DNA of 64,000 nucleotides from Maridesulfovibrio sp050916235 (GCF_050916235.1 NZ_CP104854.1:1488001-1552000), one strand, 5' to 3'; numbered from the stretch's first letter, positions 39,219 through 49,329 are shown. Made by a program: numbers and translations. Notes: generated by a model not told the origin, from the sequence alone.

Positions 39219-40958
39219 CTACTGCCCTCCTAAGGACTCCATCCGGTCCCTGGCCTTGCGAATGCCCTGCGCAGCTGCTTTCCTGTACCAGCTCAGGGCC
39301 TCAAGCTTACTCCTGATCACACCGAGTCCCTTTTCGTACATCTCACCCAGGACAAACTGGGACTCCGCATATCCCTTATTCGCCGCTGCGGTCAAAAGCT
39401 CCAAAGCTTTTGCATAATCAACCGGAACCCCTTTGCCGGACAGGTACATTCCCCCAAGATTATTCAAGGCCTCTGCATCACCCTTGTCCGCCGCTTTAGT
39501 CCAAAAATCGATCGTCTGAGTGTAACTCTGCTCCACGCCCTGCCCGTAATAATATTTGGACCCAAGCGCACTTAGAGCACGCACATTACCGAGATCGGCC
39601 GACCGTGTAAACCACCTGACCGCCTCCTGTGCATCCTCCTTCACCCCAAGTCCGTCCTGATAGATGCAGCCAAGATTGTACATGGATTCAGGGTTACCAA
39701 GTGCGGCGGATTCACGGTAATACTCTGCCGCCTTTGCGTAATCTGCTTCCACGCAGCGTCCTTTGAGATGCATGTAGCCGAGCTCGGCCAAAGCATACCC
39801 ATCACTCTGAGCGGCGGACTGCTCCAGCCACCGCAGGGCCGCAGCACAATCCTTTTCCACCCCGGTCCCGTCTTCGTACATCCGGCCCAGATAGTAAGCG
39901 GCCTCGGCCTTGCCCTTCTCTGCCGCCTTTGTAAAGAGCTCTGCAGCCCTTGCAAGGTCCACAGGCACTCCAAGTCCCTTATAATACATGTGTCCCAGAT
40001 TTAACTCAGCGGACGCATCTCCTTGATCCGCCGCTTTGGCGAAAAGCTTACAGGCCAAGCCATAATCCTTTCCGACTCCCAGTCCATTAAAATACATCAG
40101 GCCCAAACCGTTGCTGCCCGCCGGATTTCCCCTTCCATCCGCCTTTCGGAAATACATTTCAGCCGTCCTGAAATCCTTGTCCCCGCCCTGCCCGTAGAGA
40201 TTCATCCTGCCTAGGTTGGCCATGGCGTGGGTCTCTCCGCGCTCTGCCGCCATCTGCAGCCATTTGCGGGCCTCAGAAAAAACCTGCCCGCCCTGCTGCT
40301 CCATGAGCAGATAGCCAAGACGGCTCATGGAATAGACATCACCAGCCGCAGCTCTGGAGCGCAGGTCGCTCAATTCCCAGCCAGCCCCTCCGTCTGCAGG
40401 TGAAGTTCCGGCAGATTCAGCCTCCAGAATTTCACGGGCCTGCCGGTTTCCGGCTGCCGCGGCCTTCTCAAACCACGCAACCGCCTGCTGCATGTCCGGC
40501 GCAACGCCCTTACCGTCCCGATACATTGTTCCCAGCACATATTGAGCGGTGGAATGTCCCTGTTCAGCCGCCTTGCGGTACCATTTCAGGGCTTCGGCAT
40601 AATCTTTCTCCACTCCCCGACTGCTCAGGTAGCAGGAAGCGAGATTGCTCTGTGCGCTTGCATAGCCGTGCTCCGCCGAAAGGACATACCATTTCAGGGC
40701 CTCCTGCATATCCCGTTCAACCCCGGACCCGCGGTCGTACATCAGGCCGAGCGCATTCTCGGCCCGTGCGTTGCCTTCCTCAGCTTCCTGCCGGAACAAG
40801 GCAACAGCGCCGGCGTAGTCTCCCCTTTCATACAGCCCCCAGGCCTTATTGTAGCGGGAGTCATCCGCAAACACACCGACTGGAACAATCGCAGCGGCAA
40901 TCAGCAACCCCATCAGAAGAACCAATGCGTCCTTACAAAATCCCCCTTGCAAACTCAT
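39219..40958 (-). CDS. Exported Sel1-repeat (TPR-like) protein
   Basis: This 579-residue protein has an N-terminal signal segment (ALVLLMGLLIAAAIVPVGVF) and about thirteen Sel1-like repeats of 36 residues, each of the form G-x-A-x-A-x-x-x-LG-x-MY-x-x-G-x-GV-x-x-D-x-x-x-A-x-x-W. A linker rich in Ser, Ala and Gly near residues 185-200 separates the first three from the rest. Sel1 proteins are scaffolds for protein-protein contacts, often in the periplasm or outer membrane. No partner is suggested by neighbours. The ATG at 40958 follows AAGGG; a TTG two codons earlier is rejected. Confidence 0.9.
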   Translation of the reverse strand: MSLQGGFCKDALVLLMGLLIAAAIVPVGVFADDSRYNKAWGLYERGDYAGAVALFRQEAEEGNARAENALGLMYDRGSGVERDMQEALKWYVLSAEHGYASAQSNLASCYLSSRGVEKDYAEALKWYRKAAEQGHSTAQYVLGTMYRDGKGVAPDMQQAVAWFEKAAAAGNRQAREILEAESAGTSPADGGAGWELSDLRSRAAAGDVYSMSRLGYLLMEQQGGQVFSEARKWLQMAAERGETHAMANLGRMNLYGQGGDKDFRTAEMYFRKADGRGNPAGSNGLGLMYFNGLGVGKDYGLACKLFAKAADQGDASAELNLGHMYYKGLGVPVDLARAAELFTKAAEKGKAEAAYYLGRMYEDGTGVEKDCAAALRWLEQSAAQSDGYALAELGYMHLKGRCVEADYAKAAEYYRESAALGNPESMYNLGCIYQDGLGVKEDAQEAVRWFTRSADLGNVRALSALGSKYYYGQGVEQSYTQTIDFWTKAADKGDAEALNNLGGMYLSGKGVPVDYAKALELLTAAANKGYAESQFVLGEMYEKGLGVIRSKLEALSWYRKAAAQGIRKARDRMESLGGQ

Positions 40959-41336
40959 CTGCAAACCCTTTTCAACATGCCCATATCACCTGTTTGTGTT
41001 GAAACCGTGTAAATGCCTTGGTGACATCTGCACCTTTAAGAACCCAACAAAGACAAATCCCAGTTTACCGGGAGTCCACATTCTTTCAAGTAACGGTCAC
41101 TTATTCAATAATTTTCTGTCCTTCACGGACAGAGAAGCAGACACAAACGGACTCCACAAAGCCTTACGCCCCGACTTTTCGAACCGACAAAATCCGCATA
41201 TCCTTTTCAAAGACTTGAACCCCGGCGTTTAAGACGGTACACCCCAACCGCGTCGCGTGGCTGAAACACGTGACCGCATCCACGCCAAACAGATTCATCC
41301 CTGTCTAAATACGGAACGGATGAAGGGGAATAACCA
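40959..41336. other. Spacer without a recognised gene
   Basis: The 378 bases between the divergent Sel1-repeat and panF-operon genes contain no convincing gene. Short frames on the plus strand have poor starts and no recognisable sequence. It presumably holds the two promoters, but I can name no clear site. Confidence 0.5.
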
Positions 41337-41651
41337 ATGAAAATCATACAAGATCGACGGTTCAGACAGGCCAACAGGGAGGCTTTATACGCCCTGGCGG
41401 TCTATGGACTGTATTTCGTCTGGTGGTATGTAACAGGATTCGGTCTGGGCAACCGCAACCCGGACGAATACACATATGTGTTCGGTTTCCCGGCCTGGTT
41501 TTTCTACAGCTGCATAGCAGGCTACCCGCTCATCACCATTCTTCTCTGGGCGGTGGTGAGGTTCAAATTCAAGGACATGCCACTGGATGCCGAAGAAACA
41601 GACCCTCACGAAGATCTCCGCCGAACTGAAACAGATGGAGTGGAACGATGA
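41337..41651 (+). CDS. DUF997/YhdT-like membrane protein, partner of PanF
   Basis: This 104-residue protein has two membrane segments (ALYALAVYGLYFVWWYVTGF and FPAWFFYSCIAGYPLITILL) and matches the DUF997/YhdT family found beside sodium/pantothenate symporters, with the conserved WYVTGFGLG and FPAWFFYSC. It probably helps PanF assembly or stability, but the role is unproven. Its stop overlaps the panF start (ATGA), so the pair is translationally coupled. Confidence 0.88.
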   Translation: MKIIQDRRFRQANREALYALAVYGLYFVWWYVTGFGLGNRNPDEYTYVFGFPAWFFYSCIAGYPLITILLWAVVRFKFKDMPLDAEETDPHEDLRRTETDGVER

Positions 41652-43099
41652 ACGCGAACATGCTGACCATCATTCCCGTCATCGTTTATCTGGCCTTATC
41701 CATCGGCGTCGCCCTCTGGGCCCGTAACAGATCGGTATCAAATTCATCACAGGGATTCATCGAAGACTATTTCATCGGCAGCCGCTCCATGGGCGGATTC
41801 GTCCTCGCAATGACCATCATCGCCAGCTACACAAGCGCCAGCAGCTTCGTGGGCGGCCCCGGAGTTGCCTACAGGCTGGGATTAAGCTGGGTGCTGCTCG
41901 CCATGATTCAGGTGCCGACCACCTTCTTCACCCTCGGAATACTTGGAAAACGCTTTGCCATAATGGCCCGCAAGACCGGAGCCGTGACCATTACCGACTT
42001 CCTGCGTGCCCGCTACAAAAGTGACGTGGTGGTCATCCTGTGTTCTGTGGCCCTGATCGTATTTTTCATGGCAGCCATGCTGGCCCAGTTCATCGGCGGA
42101 GCTCGCCTGTTCCAGACCGTGACCGGTTATCCCTACGTTGTCGGGCTGACCCTGTTCGGCATCAGCGTAGTTCTCTATACCGCTGTGGGCGGATTCCGCG
42201 CCGTTGTCCTGACCGATGCCATTCAGGGGATCGTCATGGTCGTCGCTGTAGTCGTGGTACTGCTGGCCGTCATCAATGCCGGGGGCGGGGTTGAAAAATG
42301 CATCACCACCCTCAAGGGCATTGATCCGGGCCTGATCACTCCGACGGGGCCCAAAAACGCAGTGCCTCAACCTTTCACCCTTTCATTCTGGGTGCTGGTG
42401 GGTATCGGCGTGCTCGGCCTGCCGCAGACGACACAACGCTGCATGGGCTACCGCGATTCCCGCGCCATGCACGATGCCATGATCATCGGCACGCTGCTTA
42501 TCGGGTTCATGATTCTCTGCGCGCACCTTGCCGGGGCCATGGGCCGGGCGGTATTCCCGAATCTTCCATCCGGCGACCTTGCCATGCCGACCCTCATCGT
42601 GGAGCTGCTTTCCCCGGTCTGGGCCGGAGTTTTCATTGCCGGACCGCTTGCAGCCATCATGTCTACGGTCGATTCCATGCTCCTGCTGGTTTCCGCCGCC
42701 ATCATCAAGGACCTGTACATCCACTACCGGCTGAAAGGAGATGCCTCGAAGATGCCCGTCACCAGCCTGAAAAAGATGAGCCTGATCACTACGGTCGTCA
42801 TCGGGCTGCTGGTGTTCCTTGCCGCCATGGAACCGCCTGACCTGCTGGTCTGGATCAACCTGTTCGCCTTCGGAGGGCTGGAGGCAACCTTCCTTTGCCC
42901 CATTGTGCTCGGCCTATACTGGGATAAGGGAAATGCCACCGGAGCCATCATTTCAATCATCTGCGGTGTGGCCGTGTTCATAACTCTGACCATAATCAAG
43001 CCGGCTATGGGCGGAGTGCACGCCATCGTGCCCACCACAATCGCCGCAGTCGTAACATTCGTCCTCGGCTCATACGCCGGTCAACGAAAAACAGTCTGA
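41648..43099 (+). CDS. panF: Sodium/pantothenate symporter
   Basis: PanF imports pantothenate with sodium. The 483-residue protein has about thirteen transmembrane segments of the SSS (sodium:solute) family. Typical pieces are YFIGSRSMGGFVLAMTIIAS, YTSASSFVGGPGVAYRLGL near residues 60-80, and GPLAAIMSTVDSMLLLVSA near residue 340. The DUF997 partner upstream supports the pantothenate rather than proline assignment. It ends at the shared hairpin at 43119. Confidence 0.88.
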   Translation: MNANMLTIIPVIVYLALSIGVALWARNRSVSNSSQGFIEDYFIGSRSMGGFVLAMTIIASYTSASSFVGGPGVAYRLGLSWVLLAMIQVPTTFFTLGILGKRFAIMARKTGAVTITDFLRARYKSDVVVILCSVALIVFFMAAMLAQFIGGARLFQTVTGYPYVVGLTLFGISVVLYTAVGGFRAVVLTDAIQGIVMVVAVVVVLLAVINAGGGVEKCITTLKGIDPGLITPTGPKNAVPQPFTLSFWVLVGIGVLGLPQTTQRCMGYRDSRAMHDAMIIGTLLIGFMILCAHLAGAMGRAVFPNLPSGDLAMPTLIVELLSPVWAGVFIAGPLAAIMSTVDSMLLLVSAAIIKDLYIHYRLKGDASKMPVTSLKKMSLITTVVIGLLVFLAAMEPPDLLVWINLFAFGGLEATFLCPIVLGLYWDKGNATGAIISIICGVAVFITLTIIKPAMGGVHAIVPTTIAAVVTFVLGSYAGQRKTV

Positions 43100-43118
43100 T
43101 TGTTCCGCTATAAAGGAA

Positions 43119-43140
43119 GCCCCGGCAACACTGCCGGGGC
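43119..43140. terminator. Bidirectional terminator between panF and AOR genes
   Basis: GCCCCGGCA pairs perfectly with TGCCGGGGC around a four-base loop. It sits between convergent genes; the leftward side continues TTCCTTT. Confidence 0.75.
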
Positions 43141-43160
43141 ATAGCCAGACAAAATCTCCA

Positions 43161-45107
43161 CTAACATCGCTTGCCGCCGCTGGGATATTCATCCATATCC
43201 CACCGTTCCGGCCCATCCCATTCCGGGATTTCAGGCATGGCGGCAAGGTCTTCGGCGACAAAATCAAGCCCCAGTTCCTTCAGGCGTTCCGGCGTGGGAC
43301 GCCCGGTATCCGGATCATATCCCCGCAGCTCGTAGTAACGGGTCAGATGCTCCTCATGCCTGCGCAGGTCAGCCTGACCTTCCTCGCTGTCGCGTATTTC
43401 AGACTTCTGTGGCAACCGGTCATCACGACGTGCAGTGCCCCGACGTATATTGAATGAGTGCTCCAGAGCGTAGATCCTGTCCGCGGCCTCCTCCAGAGAG
43501 GAGGCGGAAAAGGGCACGCCCGTGGCAGCGGTCAGAAGCTCGGCCAATCCGTCAAAAATGGGCTTCTTCCAGACCAGCGGCATGGCACTGATCCAGTTGT
43601 TGACCGCCCCCTTGCAGCGTCCGATGCTGTCGGTAAGCGTCGTTATGCGCTCTCCGACGATCACTGCCGGGGCCGGGTCCTGATCCGCATTTTCAAGCAG
43701 CATGCCCCGTTCCTTCAGAATGGGGAACATATCCGGGTCAGGCTGGCTGAATGCCCATGAACGCCCACGCAAATGGTCGGCCCCGCGGGTGGATGTGGCA
43801 TGGGAAAGGGCGAACACCCCGGCAGGATACGGACCGCGCGAAAGTCCTTTGACATGATAACAGAAGTCCATGGCCTCGCCGCCTAACCTCCGCGCTAGGG
43901 TGTACATGCCTTCGGCAACAAGGTTTCCGAATCCCTGCCGCATGGCCGTGCGGTGGACAAGTTCCACCTGCGCCTCGGCATTTTCCCAGCTCAGGTCAAG
44001 GCCGTCCGTCTGTTCGGGACCGAGCAGACCGCGATTGTAAAGATCCTTGACCATGGCGATGGTATTGCCCAGAGCCAGAACGTCCATCCCGTAGGTATCG
44101 CAGAGATTTTCCATCTCCATGATGGCAACCGGGTCGGTTATGCCGCAGTTGCTGCCCATGCAGAAAATACATTCATATTCCATTGCCTTGCCTTCCTCTC
44201 CGGCCCGGTTGCCCGAAGGGATACGATAGTGGTCCTTGCAGCGCACAGGACAACCGTGGCAACCATGGCGGCCCACGGAATATTCTTTCCACGCTTCGGG
44301 ACGAAGCTGGTCCGGCACATCCTTCCCGTCCCAGAATTTCTCATAATTGCGGAACCCCGGCTCCCACATCAGCATGCCGATATGGGTCCCGTACTGCGAC
44401 ACCATATCCTGCTGGAACCCGGAGTTGCGGAAAAACTCCCGATCCTCGGCCGCCATCCTGCGGAACTGTTCCACATCGGCCAGCGAAACATGGCCGCTGC
44501 CCCGAACCACGACGGCCTTGAGAAGCTTGGAGCCGAGCACCGCCCCGGAACCGCGCGCAGCGGAGGCGTATTTATCGACCATGGTCGTGGCGACCCGGAC
44601 CAGATTCTCCCCGGCCTGACCGATGCCGGCAACGCTTGCGGACCGACCGTACTTTTCCTTCAGCCGGTCGGTTGCGTCCCAGACCGAAAGGCCCCAGAGT
44701 TCCCCGGCATCCAGAAGCTCCGCCTGTCCGTCATCAATCAGCAGGTAACAGGGCTTTTCAGCCTTTCCGGTCACCACAATCTGGTCCAGCCCGGCCCGTT
44801 TCATAGTGAAGGCCAGAGCACCGCCCGCATTGCCGTCACCAAGGATACCTGAATACGGAGAAAGAGTGCTGACTTCCACGCGGCTGGTAAGCCCCAGCCC
44901 GGTTCCTGAGAGAGGTCCGGCAGCAATACAGTAGACATTTTCCGCACTGAGCGGATCAATGGACAGCGGGATTTCGTTGAACAAAGTGTAGGAGTTGAGC
45001 CCCCGTCCACCAATGAATTTTCGGGCAATTTCAGGATCAAGAGTCTGCCTGACTATTGTTCCGGTCTCCAGATCAACCCTCAGAATCCAACCTGCCCATC
45101 CATGCAT
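43161..45107 (-). CDS. Aldehyde:ferredoxin oxidoreductase, tungstopterin family
   Basis: This 648-residue cytoplasmic enzyme belongs to the AOR family, which oxidises aldehydes to acids with ferredoxin. The N-terminal domain has GGRGLNSYTLFNEI and GPLSGTGL, the tungstopterin-binding ARGSGAVLGSK follows near residue 180, and the 4Fe-4S cluster is held by CHGCPVRC (near residue 285) and a later CKGAVNNW. No separate ferredoxin-like subunit is adjacent. GGAGGAG precedes the ATG. Metal preference (W or Mo) is not deducible. Confidence 0.93.
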   Translation of the reverse strand: MHGWAGWILRVDLETGTIVRQTLDPEIARKFIGGRGLNSYTLFNEIPLSIDPLSAENVYCIAAGPLSGTGLGLTSRVEVSTLSPYSGILGDGNAGGALAFTMKRAGLDQIVVTGKAEKPCYLLIDDGQAELLDAGELWGLSVWDATDRLKEKYGRSASVAGIGQAGENLVRVATTMVDKYASAARGSGAVLGSKLLKAVVVRGSGHVSLADVEQFRRMAAEDREFFRNSGFQQDMVSQYGTHIGMLMWEPGFRNYEKFWDGKDVPDQLRPEAWKEYSVGRHGCHGCPVRCKDHYRIPSGNRAGEEGKAMEYECIFCMGSNCGITDPVAIMEMENLCDTYGMDVLALGNTIAMVKDLYNRGLLGPEQTDGLDLSWENAEAQVELVHRTAMRQGFGNLVAEGMYTLARRLGGEAMDFCYHVKGLSRGPYPAGVFALSHATSTRGADHLRGRSWAFSQPDPDMFPILKERGMLLENADQDPAPAVIVGERITTLTDSIGRCKGAVNNWISAMPLVWKKPIFDGLAELLTAATGVPFSASSLEEAADRIYALEHSFNIRRGTARRDDRLPQKSEIRDSEEGQADLRRHEEHLTRYYELRGYDPDTGRPTPERLKELGLDFVAEDLAAMPEIPEWDGPERWDMDEYPSGGKRC

Positions 45108-45196
45108 GACTCCTCCTGCGTAAATGTATCACGCGTGCATTTAAGCAAATGTTGCCAGAGACATCTTTTAAAGCTCTAAATAAAAACCAACTGCCA

Positions 45197-46903
45197 TCAG
45201 TCGACCCACAAACTCGTAAAGTTGAATGCTTCCACGTCCACAAGCCCCTTGTCGGTAAGCTTGAGGCTGGGGATTACCGGAAGGCCAAGGAACGATATGA
45301 GCATGAACGGATTGAAGGAGCAGCCCAGCTTTTCCGTCGCCGAATTCAGACTTTCAACTTCCGCCGCCACATCATCCATATCCTTGTCGCTCATTAACCC
45401 GGCTATCGGCAGCGAGAGCGAGGCAAGCACCTGACCGTCCCGGACGGCCACAAATCCGCCGCCGAGAGCTACGGCCTCACGCGCAGCCAATACCATGTCC
45501 GCATCATTTGTGCCTGCAACAATCAGGTTGTGGGAATCATGGGCCACGGTTCCGGCCAATGCCCCGCCGGTCAATCCGAGTCCCTGAACAAAACCGGTGG
45601 CATGGCTGCCGCTTCCGTGATGCCGCTCAATAACCGTAAACTTGCAGATGTCCCGGGCCGGATCAGCCGCAGGACGGCCGTCTACCACACAGGGCTCCAG
45701 AATACGGTTCTCGGTCAGCAACTGCCCGGGCCGGACCCCGATAACCCTGACTCTGCCGCTGCCGGGTTCGGCGGCAAAAAGGGACTCATCAATATTCGTC
45801 CCCACGTTCATGCAATTGGCCGGGACCACGGAATTGGCGGTTTCAAAGCGGTGTTCTTCAAGGGGAATGCCGTTCAGAAATACCTGATGGATGGAGAAGT
45901 CCTTCAGGTCATCCACCAAAAAACAATTGGCCCGGTATCCCGGAGCAATGGCCCCGTGCCCGGCAAGGCCGAAATATCTTGCGGTATTGATGGAAACCGT
46001 CTGAACCGCACGCACGGGGTCCATCCCCAGCGCCACCGCCCGGCGCAGGGCATAATCCAGATGCCCGTTATCACGCAGGTCGAGCACGTTGCGGTCATCA
46101 GTAACCATGGACACGTTCTGGGCATTGAAATCGTTGACCGCACCGAGCAGCTCCTCCATATTCCGCTCAAGAGAGCCTTCACGCATCATCAGATGCATCC
46201 CGGCTCGGAGCTTTTCCAGAGCTTCCGAGACTTCGGAACACTCGTGATCACTGCGCGGCCCTGCCAGAACGTAGGCATTCAGGTCCATTCCGCCGAGAAG
46301 CGGGGCATGGCCGTCCACAACCCGTCCCGCAGCGGAGACAAGTTTTTCAAGCACTCCAGGGTCCTTGAACAGAACACCGGGAAAATTCATCACTTCGGCC
46401 AATCCCCTGACACGGGAAGGATAGTTGTGCAGAAAGTATGCGACATCCTGTGCAGTAAGGGTAGCACCGGATGTTTCAAGCGCAGTGGCCGGAACGCAGG
46501 ACGGAACCATGAAAAAGATGGAGACAGGAAGGCCGTGCGATGCCCATAGCATGTACTCCACTCCTTCGCGTCCCAGCACATTGGCGATTTCGTGCGGATC
46601 ACAGACAACTGCAGCCGTACCGTGCCCGGCAACGGCTCTGGCGAAATGGGGAGGGGTAAGCAGGGTGGATTCAATATGGATATGCCCTTCAACCAGCCCG
46701 GGAAGCAGATAACGCCCGCCAGCGTCGAATTCACAACCCCCTTCATACCTGCCGAAACCAAGGAATACTCCCCCGGCAACAGCCACATCGGCCTCGTGAA
46801 TCTCGCCGCTCAGGACATTGACCACCCGGCTGTTCCTGATAACCAGATCAGCCTTCCCTGCCCCGCGGGCCAGATCGATAAGTCGCGTAAGAGTGTACTG
46901 CAT
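45197..46903 (-). CDS. ade: Adenine deaminase
   Basis: Ade converts adenine to hypoxanthine in purine salvage. The 568-residue protein belongs to the amidohydrolase family with the ligand block LVEGHIHIESTLL near residue 75, followed by VCDPHEIANVLG and the conserved HDSHNLIVAGTN in the C-terminal half. Length is normal. The ATG at 46903 is preferred because GGGAGG precedes it; a GTG seven codons upstream is rejected. It lies 89 bases upstream of the AOR gene on the same strand and may be co-transcribed, but no functional link is obvious. Confidence 0.93.
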   Translation of the reverse strand: MQYTLTRLIDLARGAGKADLVIRNSRVVNVLSGEIHEADVAVAGGVFLGFGRYEGGCEFDAGGRYLLPGLVEGHIHIESTLLTPPHFARAVAGHGTAAVVCDPHEIANVLGREGVEYMLWASHGLPVSIFFMVPSCVPATALETSGATLTAQDVAYFLHNYPSRVRGLAEVMNFPGVLFKDPGVLEKLVSAAGRVVDGHAPLLGGMDLNAYVLAGPRSDHECSEVSEALEKLRAGMHLMMREGSLERNMEELLGAVNDFNAQNVSMVTDDRNVLDLRDNGHLDYALRRAVALGMDPVRAVQTVSINTARYFGLAGHGAIAPGYRANCFLVDDLKDFSIHQVFLNGIPLEEHRFETANSVVPANCMNVGTNIDESLFAAEPGSGRVRVIGVRPGQLLTENRILEPCVVDGRPAADPARDICKFTVIERHHGSGSHATGFVQGLGLTGGALAGTVAHDSHNLIVAGTNDADMVLAAREAVALGGGFVAVRDGQVLASLSLPIAGLMSDKDMDDVAAEVESLNSATEKLGCSFNPFMLISFLGLPVIPSLKLTDKGLVDVEAFNFTSLWVD

Positions 46904-47069
46904 GCAGCCTCCCGCAATTGTCACAAAATCAATTGCTTCTTGAGACCACTATAGCACGGTTCTGCTGGGCAGGACAGGATTTAGACTTTTATCTGTCGTC
47001 TATATGACAGATCCTCCTGCAGGTATAATTCGATGAAAATCCTGATACGCAGGTATCAACAAGTATAGA

Positions 47070-47570
47070 TCATACGAAAATACCAGACAGACCGGTTTCA
47101 TTTATCACTTCCAGTTCAAACACAGCATCCCCCTCTACACCCGACTCCTGCAGGACGCTCAGCATATTTTTCAATGCCTGCCGGGAGTTGGTCACCATTT
47201 TCTGACTCCTTAAGCCTTCTCTGGCCGGAGCACTGGCCAGCCCGGTACCTACCAGAATACAGCCTTCCGAATTGGAATACCATCCGACAGAAGTGTCACC
47301 GGCCCAGTTGCCGTAATGAATTAGAATATTGCTTCTTCCCGGCACCTTAAAGATGTGCGGACAAAGTCCATATCTAGGGGATACCGCCAGCCTGCACCTG
47401 TATAATCCTAACGGTATGCAGGAGACATTTGCGAGGTTCTCTTTCCATGGGAGTTCGACAGTTTCAAGAGGAGTCATCGTGGCTGTTCCGGAATCGTCTA
47501 CTTTGACCAGCCTGCCGAAGGTTCCCTGATCGCCGGTCTCTCTGCGGGTGAGATTGAATTTAGTTGCCAT
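47070..47570 (-). CDS. DUF5675-family protein
   Basis: This 166-residue protein fits the DUF5675 pattern: an N-terminal strand with TFGRLVKVD, then PLGLYRCRLAVSPRYG, and a C-terminal HYGNWAGDTSVGWYSNSEGCILVG. The His-Tyr-Gly and Ser-x-GC arrangement resembles L,D-transpeptidase or peptidase folds, with a possible catalytic Cys in EGCILVG. The family is common in prophages and effector clusters, so an envelope or interbacterial role is possible. GGAGG precedes the ATG. It is divergent from the DUF2589 genes at 47777. Confidence 0.75.
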   Translation of the reverse strand: MATKFNLTRRETGDQGTFGRLVKVDDSGTATMTPLETVELPWKENLANVSCIPLGLYRCRLAVSPRYGLCPHIFKVPGRSNILIHYGNWAGDTSVGWYSNSEGCILVGTGLASAPAREGLRSQKMVTNSRQALKNMLSVLQESGVEGDAVFELEVINETGLSGIFV

Positions 47571-47776
47571 ACTACCTCCTTCTCTCTTTTTAAGTCCAAT
47601 ATATCATTTTGAAATATATTTCACTTCATTTTTATCTATTTCATGGACAATAATATTATGAGTGCTAATATACACAATATAACAAAATCATGTGAAGCCA
47701 AATATTGTTTGTTTTCACATCAATAAAAGAATCGGCTGTCTAAAAAAGACACCAGACATCAACAAGGAGGATTCAA

Positions 47777-48397
47777 ATGCCAGACGCAATCGTTGACCAA
47801 TTCAGAGGTCTGCCCATGAGCGATCTGATCGGGGCCCCGCTGGACGCGGCCTGTGAAGCTCAGATCAAACTCGCCAACGCAACCGCAAACTTCATTCAGG
47901 TTGTCGGATTCATGCCGCCCGAGGGCGACAGCAAAACACCTACACAGACCCGGACGGCTTCCTTCAAGTTCAAACGCCCCCAGCAGCAACAGGACAAGAC
48001 AACAGGGCCGTTGGCTGAAGAAGAAGTGGAAATAACGGTTCCCCTGCTTTCAATTGTCAACGTCCCCAACCTGTCAATCAAGTCTGTGGACATTACCTTT
48101 GACATGGAAGTCAAATCCGCGACTTCATCGGTTGAAAAAACAGACAAGCAGGGCTCCTTTTCCGCCGAGGCATCCATAGGTTGGGGGATATTCTCCGCCA
48201 AGGCATCCGTAAGCGGATCCATCTCCTCACATAAGGAGAATACCCGTTCAACCGACACGTCAGCGAAATATCACGTTGAGGTACATGCCTCCGATGCAGG
48301 TATGCCTGAAGGACTGGCGCGGGTAATGGACATCCTGCAGACAGCCTGCGCCCCGAAGGCCATCACCCCGGCTGCACCGAAACCGGTTACTGATTAA
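47777..48397 (+). CDS. DUF2589 domain protein
   Basis: This 206-residue protein starts MPDAIVDQFRGLPMSDLIGA, the DUF2589 signature, with LDAACEAQIKLANATANFI next. The central VPLLSIVNVPNLSIKSVDITFDMEV is a beta core, followed by a GIFSAKASVSGSISSH stretch and an acidic tail. Its function is unknown. AAGGAGG precedes the ATG. It is first of a group of at least four unknown genes, one of which (49330-49815) shares the same beta core. Confidence 0.85.
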   Translation: MPDAIVDQFRGLPMSDLIGAPLDAACEAQIKLANATANFIQVVGFMPPEGDSKTPTQTRTASFKFKRPQQQQDKTTGPLAEEEVEITVPLLSIVNVPNLSIKSVDITFDMEVKSATSSVEKTDKQGSFSAEASIGWGIFSAKASVSGSISSHKENTRSTDTSAKYHVEVHASDAGMPEGLARVMDILQTACAPKAITPAAPKPVTD

Positions 48398-48415
48398 GGA
48401 ACTGTGGTCTGAAAA

Positions 48416-48667
48416 ATGGACTTAAGCGAAGTAACCTTCGTAAAACGCATCAGCGTGGGAACAAATGACCCTTCTGCGATGCAGAGCAACGAAGAGATTG
48501 AGGCGGCCACAGCACTTTTGAACAGGTGCCTGAGCGAATCCCCAAAAGGGCAGATAATTGGAACAGAAAAAAGTTTCACATTACTGCAAATGGGAGAACA
48601 CCAGATGGTTCTTCAATGGATCGTTTACCACGTGGGGTTTAAACGCAGGCCGCTATGGCTGGAATAA
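48416..48667 (+). CDS. Small hypothetical protein of the DUF2589 cluster
   Basis: I do not recognise this 83-residue protein. It begins MDLSEVTFVKRISVG and ends with a beta-rich IGTEKSFTLLQMGEHQMVLQWIVYHVGFKRRPLWLE. It starts 19 bases after the DUF2589 gene, close enough for co-translation. The end at an in-frame stop (48665) appears natural: the last segment looks like a complete fold, so I do not read it as truncated. A longer frame that overlaps it in another phase (from 48558) is treated as starting later. Confidence 0.6.
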   Translation: MDLSEVTFVKRISVGTNDPSAMQSNEEIEAATALLNRCLSESPKGQIIGTEKSFTLLQMGEHQMVLQWIVYHVGFKRRPLWLE

Positions 48668-48683
48668 AGCGCTGGAATACGAG

Positions 48684-49223
48684 ATGAATGAGATGAGCCT
48701 GAACGCATTCCTGCAAGCACTTCAAAAAGAATACACCTGTGCAGGAAACCTCGTAGCCCGGCAGAGCAGCCTGTCATCTACAACGCCCTCAAACAAAAAC
48801 GGTCACAGTTGCCTGACACGAAACATTGACGATCTGTTATCCGCAGCTGCATTTCAGGCTGATACGCAGCTGCGGATTTCTAAATTCGCCTTAACACTAA
48901 GGGGATATATTGATGAAACATACTCAGGACCTTTCCTGACCCTTGAGCAGAGCCAGCAATCAGGACTCGGGAAAAGAAAAACCGTTACAATAGAAGTATG
49001 CTTTGATCAGCATGAGTCAGGGACCGGTGGCATATGGGTTGAAGGACGCATGGTCCTGCCTATTCCCGACAGAACGATCCTGAATTCCACAGCTGGCATA
49101 CGTCAGCAGAAAACAGGTATATTAACCAGACTGCTGGACTGGATTACCGGCAGGAAAGGATTACGCCTGGCACTGACCAAGGAACAGGCAAAACAATTCC
49201 GACTTTCCACTGATCGGGAATAA
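48684..49223 (+). CDS. Hypothetical protein of the DUF2589 cluster
   Basis: This 179-residue protein is not recognised. It starts MNEMSLNAFLQALQKEYTCA, an N-terminal helix, and a later DTQLRISKFALTLRGYID with a GGIWVEGRMVLPIPDR strand pattern. No signal or membrane segment is seen. The start is uncertain: the ATG at 48684 or 48693 fits, while a longer frame from 48558 would overlap the preceding gene by 110 bases. Its place in the cluster points to the same pathway as the DUF2589 genes. Confidence 0.6.
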   Translation: MNEMSLNAFLQALQKEYTCAGNLVARQSSLSSTTPSNKNGHSCLTRNIDDLLSAAAFQADTQLRISKFALTLRGYIDETYSGPFLTLEQSQQSGLGKRKTVTIEVCFDQHESGTGGIWVEGRMVLPIPDRTILNSTAGIRQQKTGILTRLLDWITGRKGLRLALTKEQAKQFRLSTDRE

Positions 49224-49329
49224 CGACTGCGCCCCCGGACAGGAGCTACGACCTGCTGTTCATTTTAATCCTGCTTTCCGGAATAAAGCAGAGACTTTTT
49301 AACACTGCGGCAATACGAGAGAAATTTCT

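Noticed and set aside
48558..48683. N-terminal extension of the 48684 gene, or a frameshift joining it to the 83-residue gene
   Set aside because: The 83-residue protein appears to end naturally and the extension would overlap it by 110 bases without a ribosome site; a frameshift cannot be excluded but is not needed.
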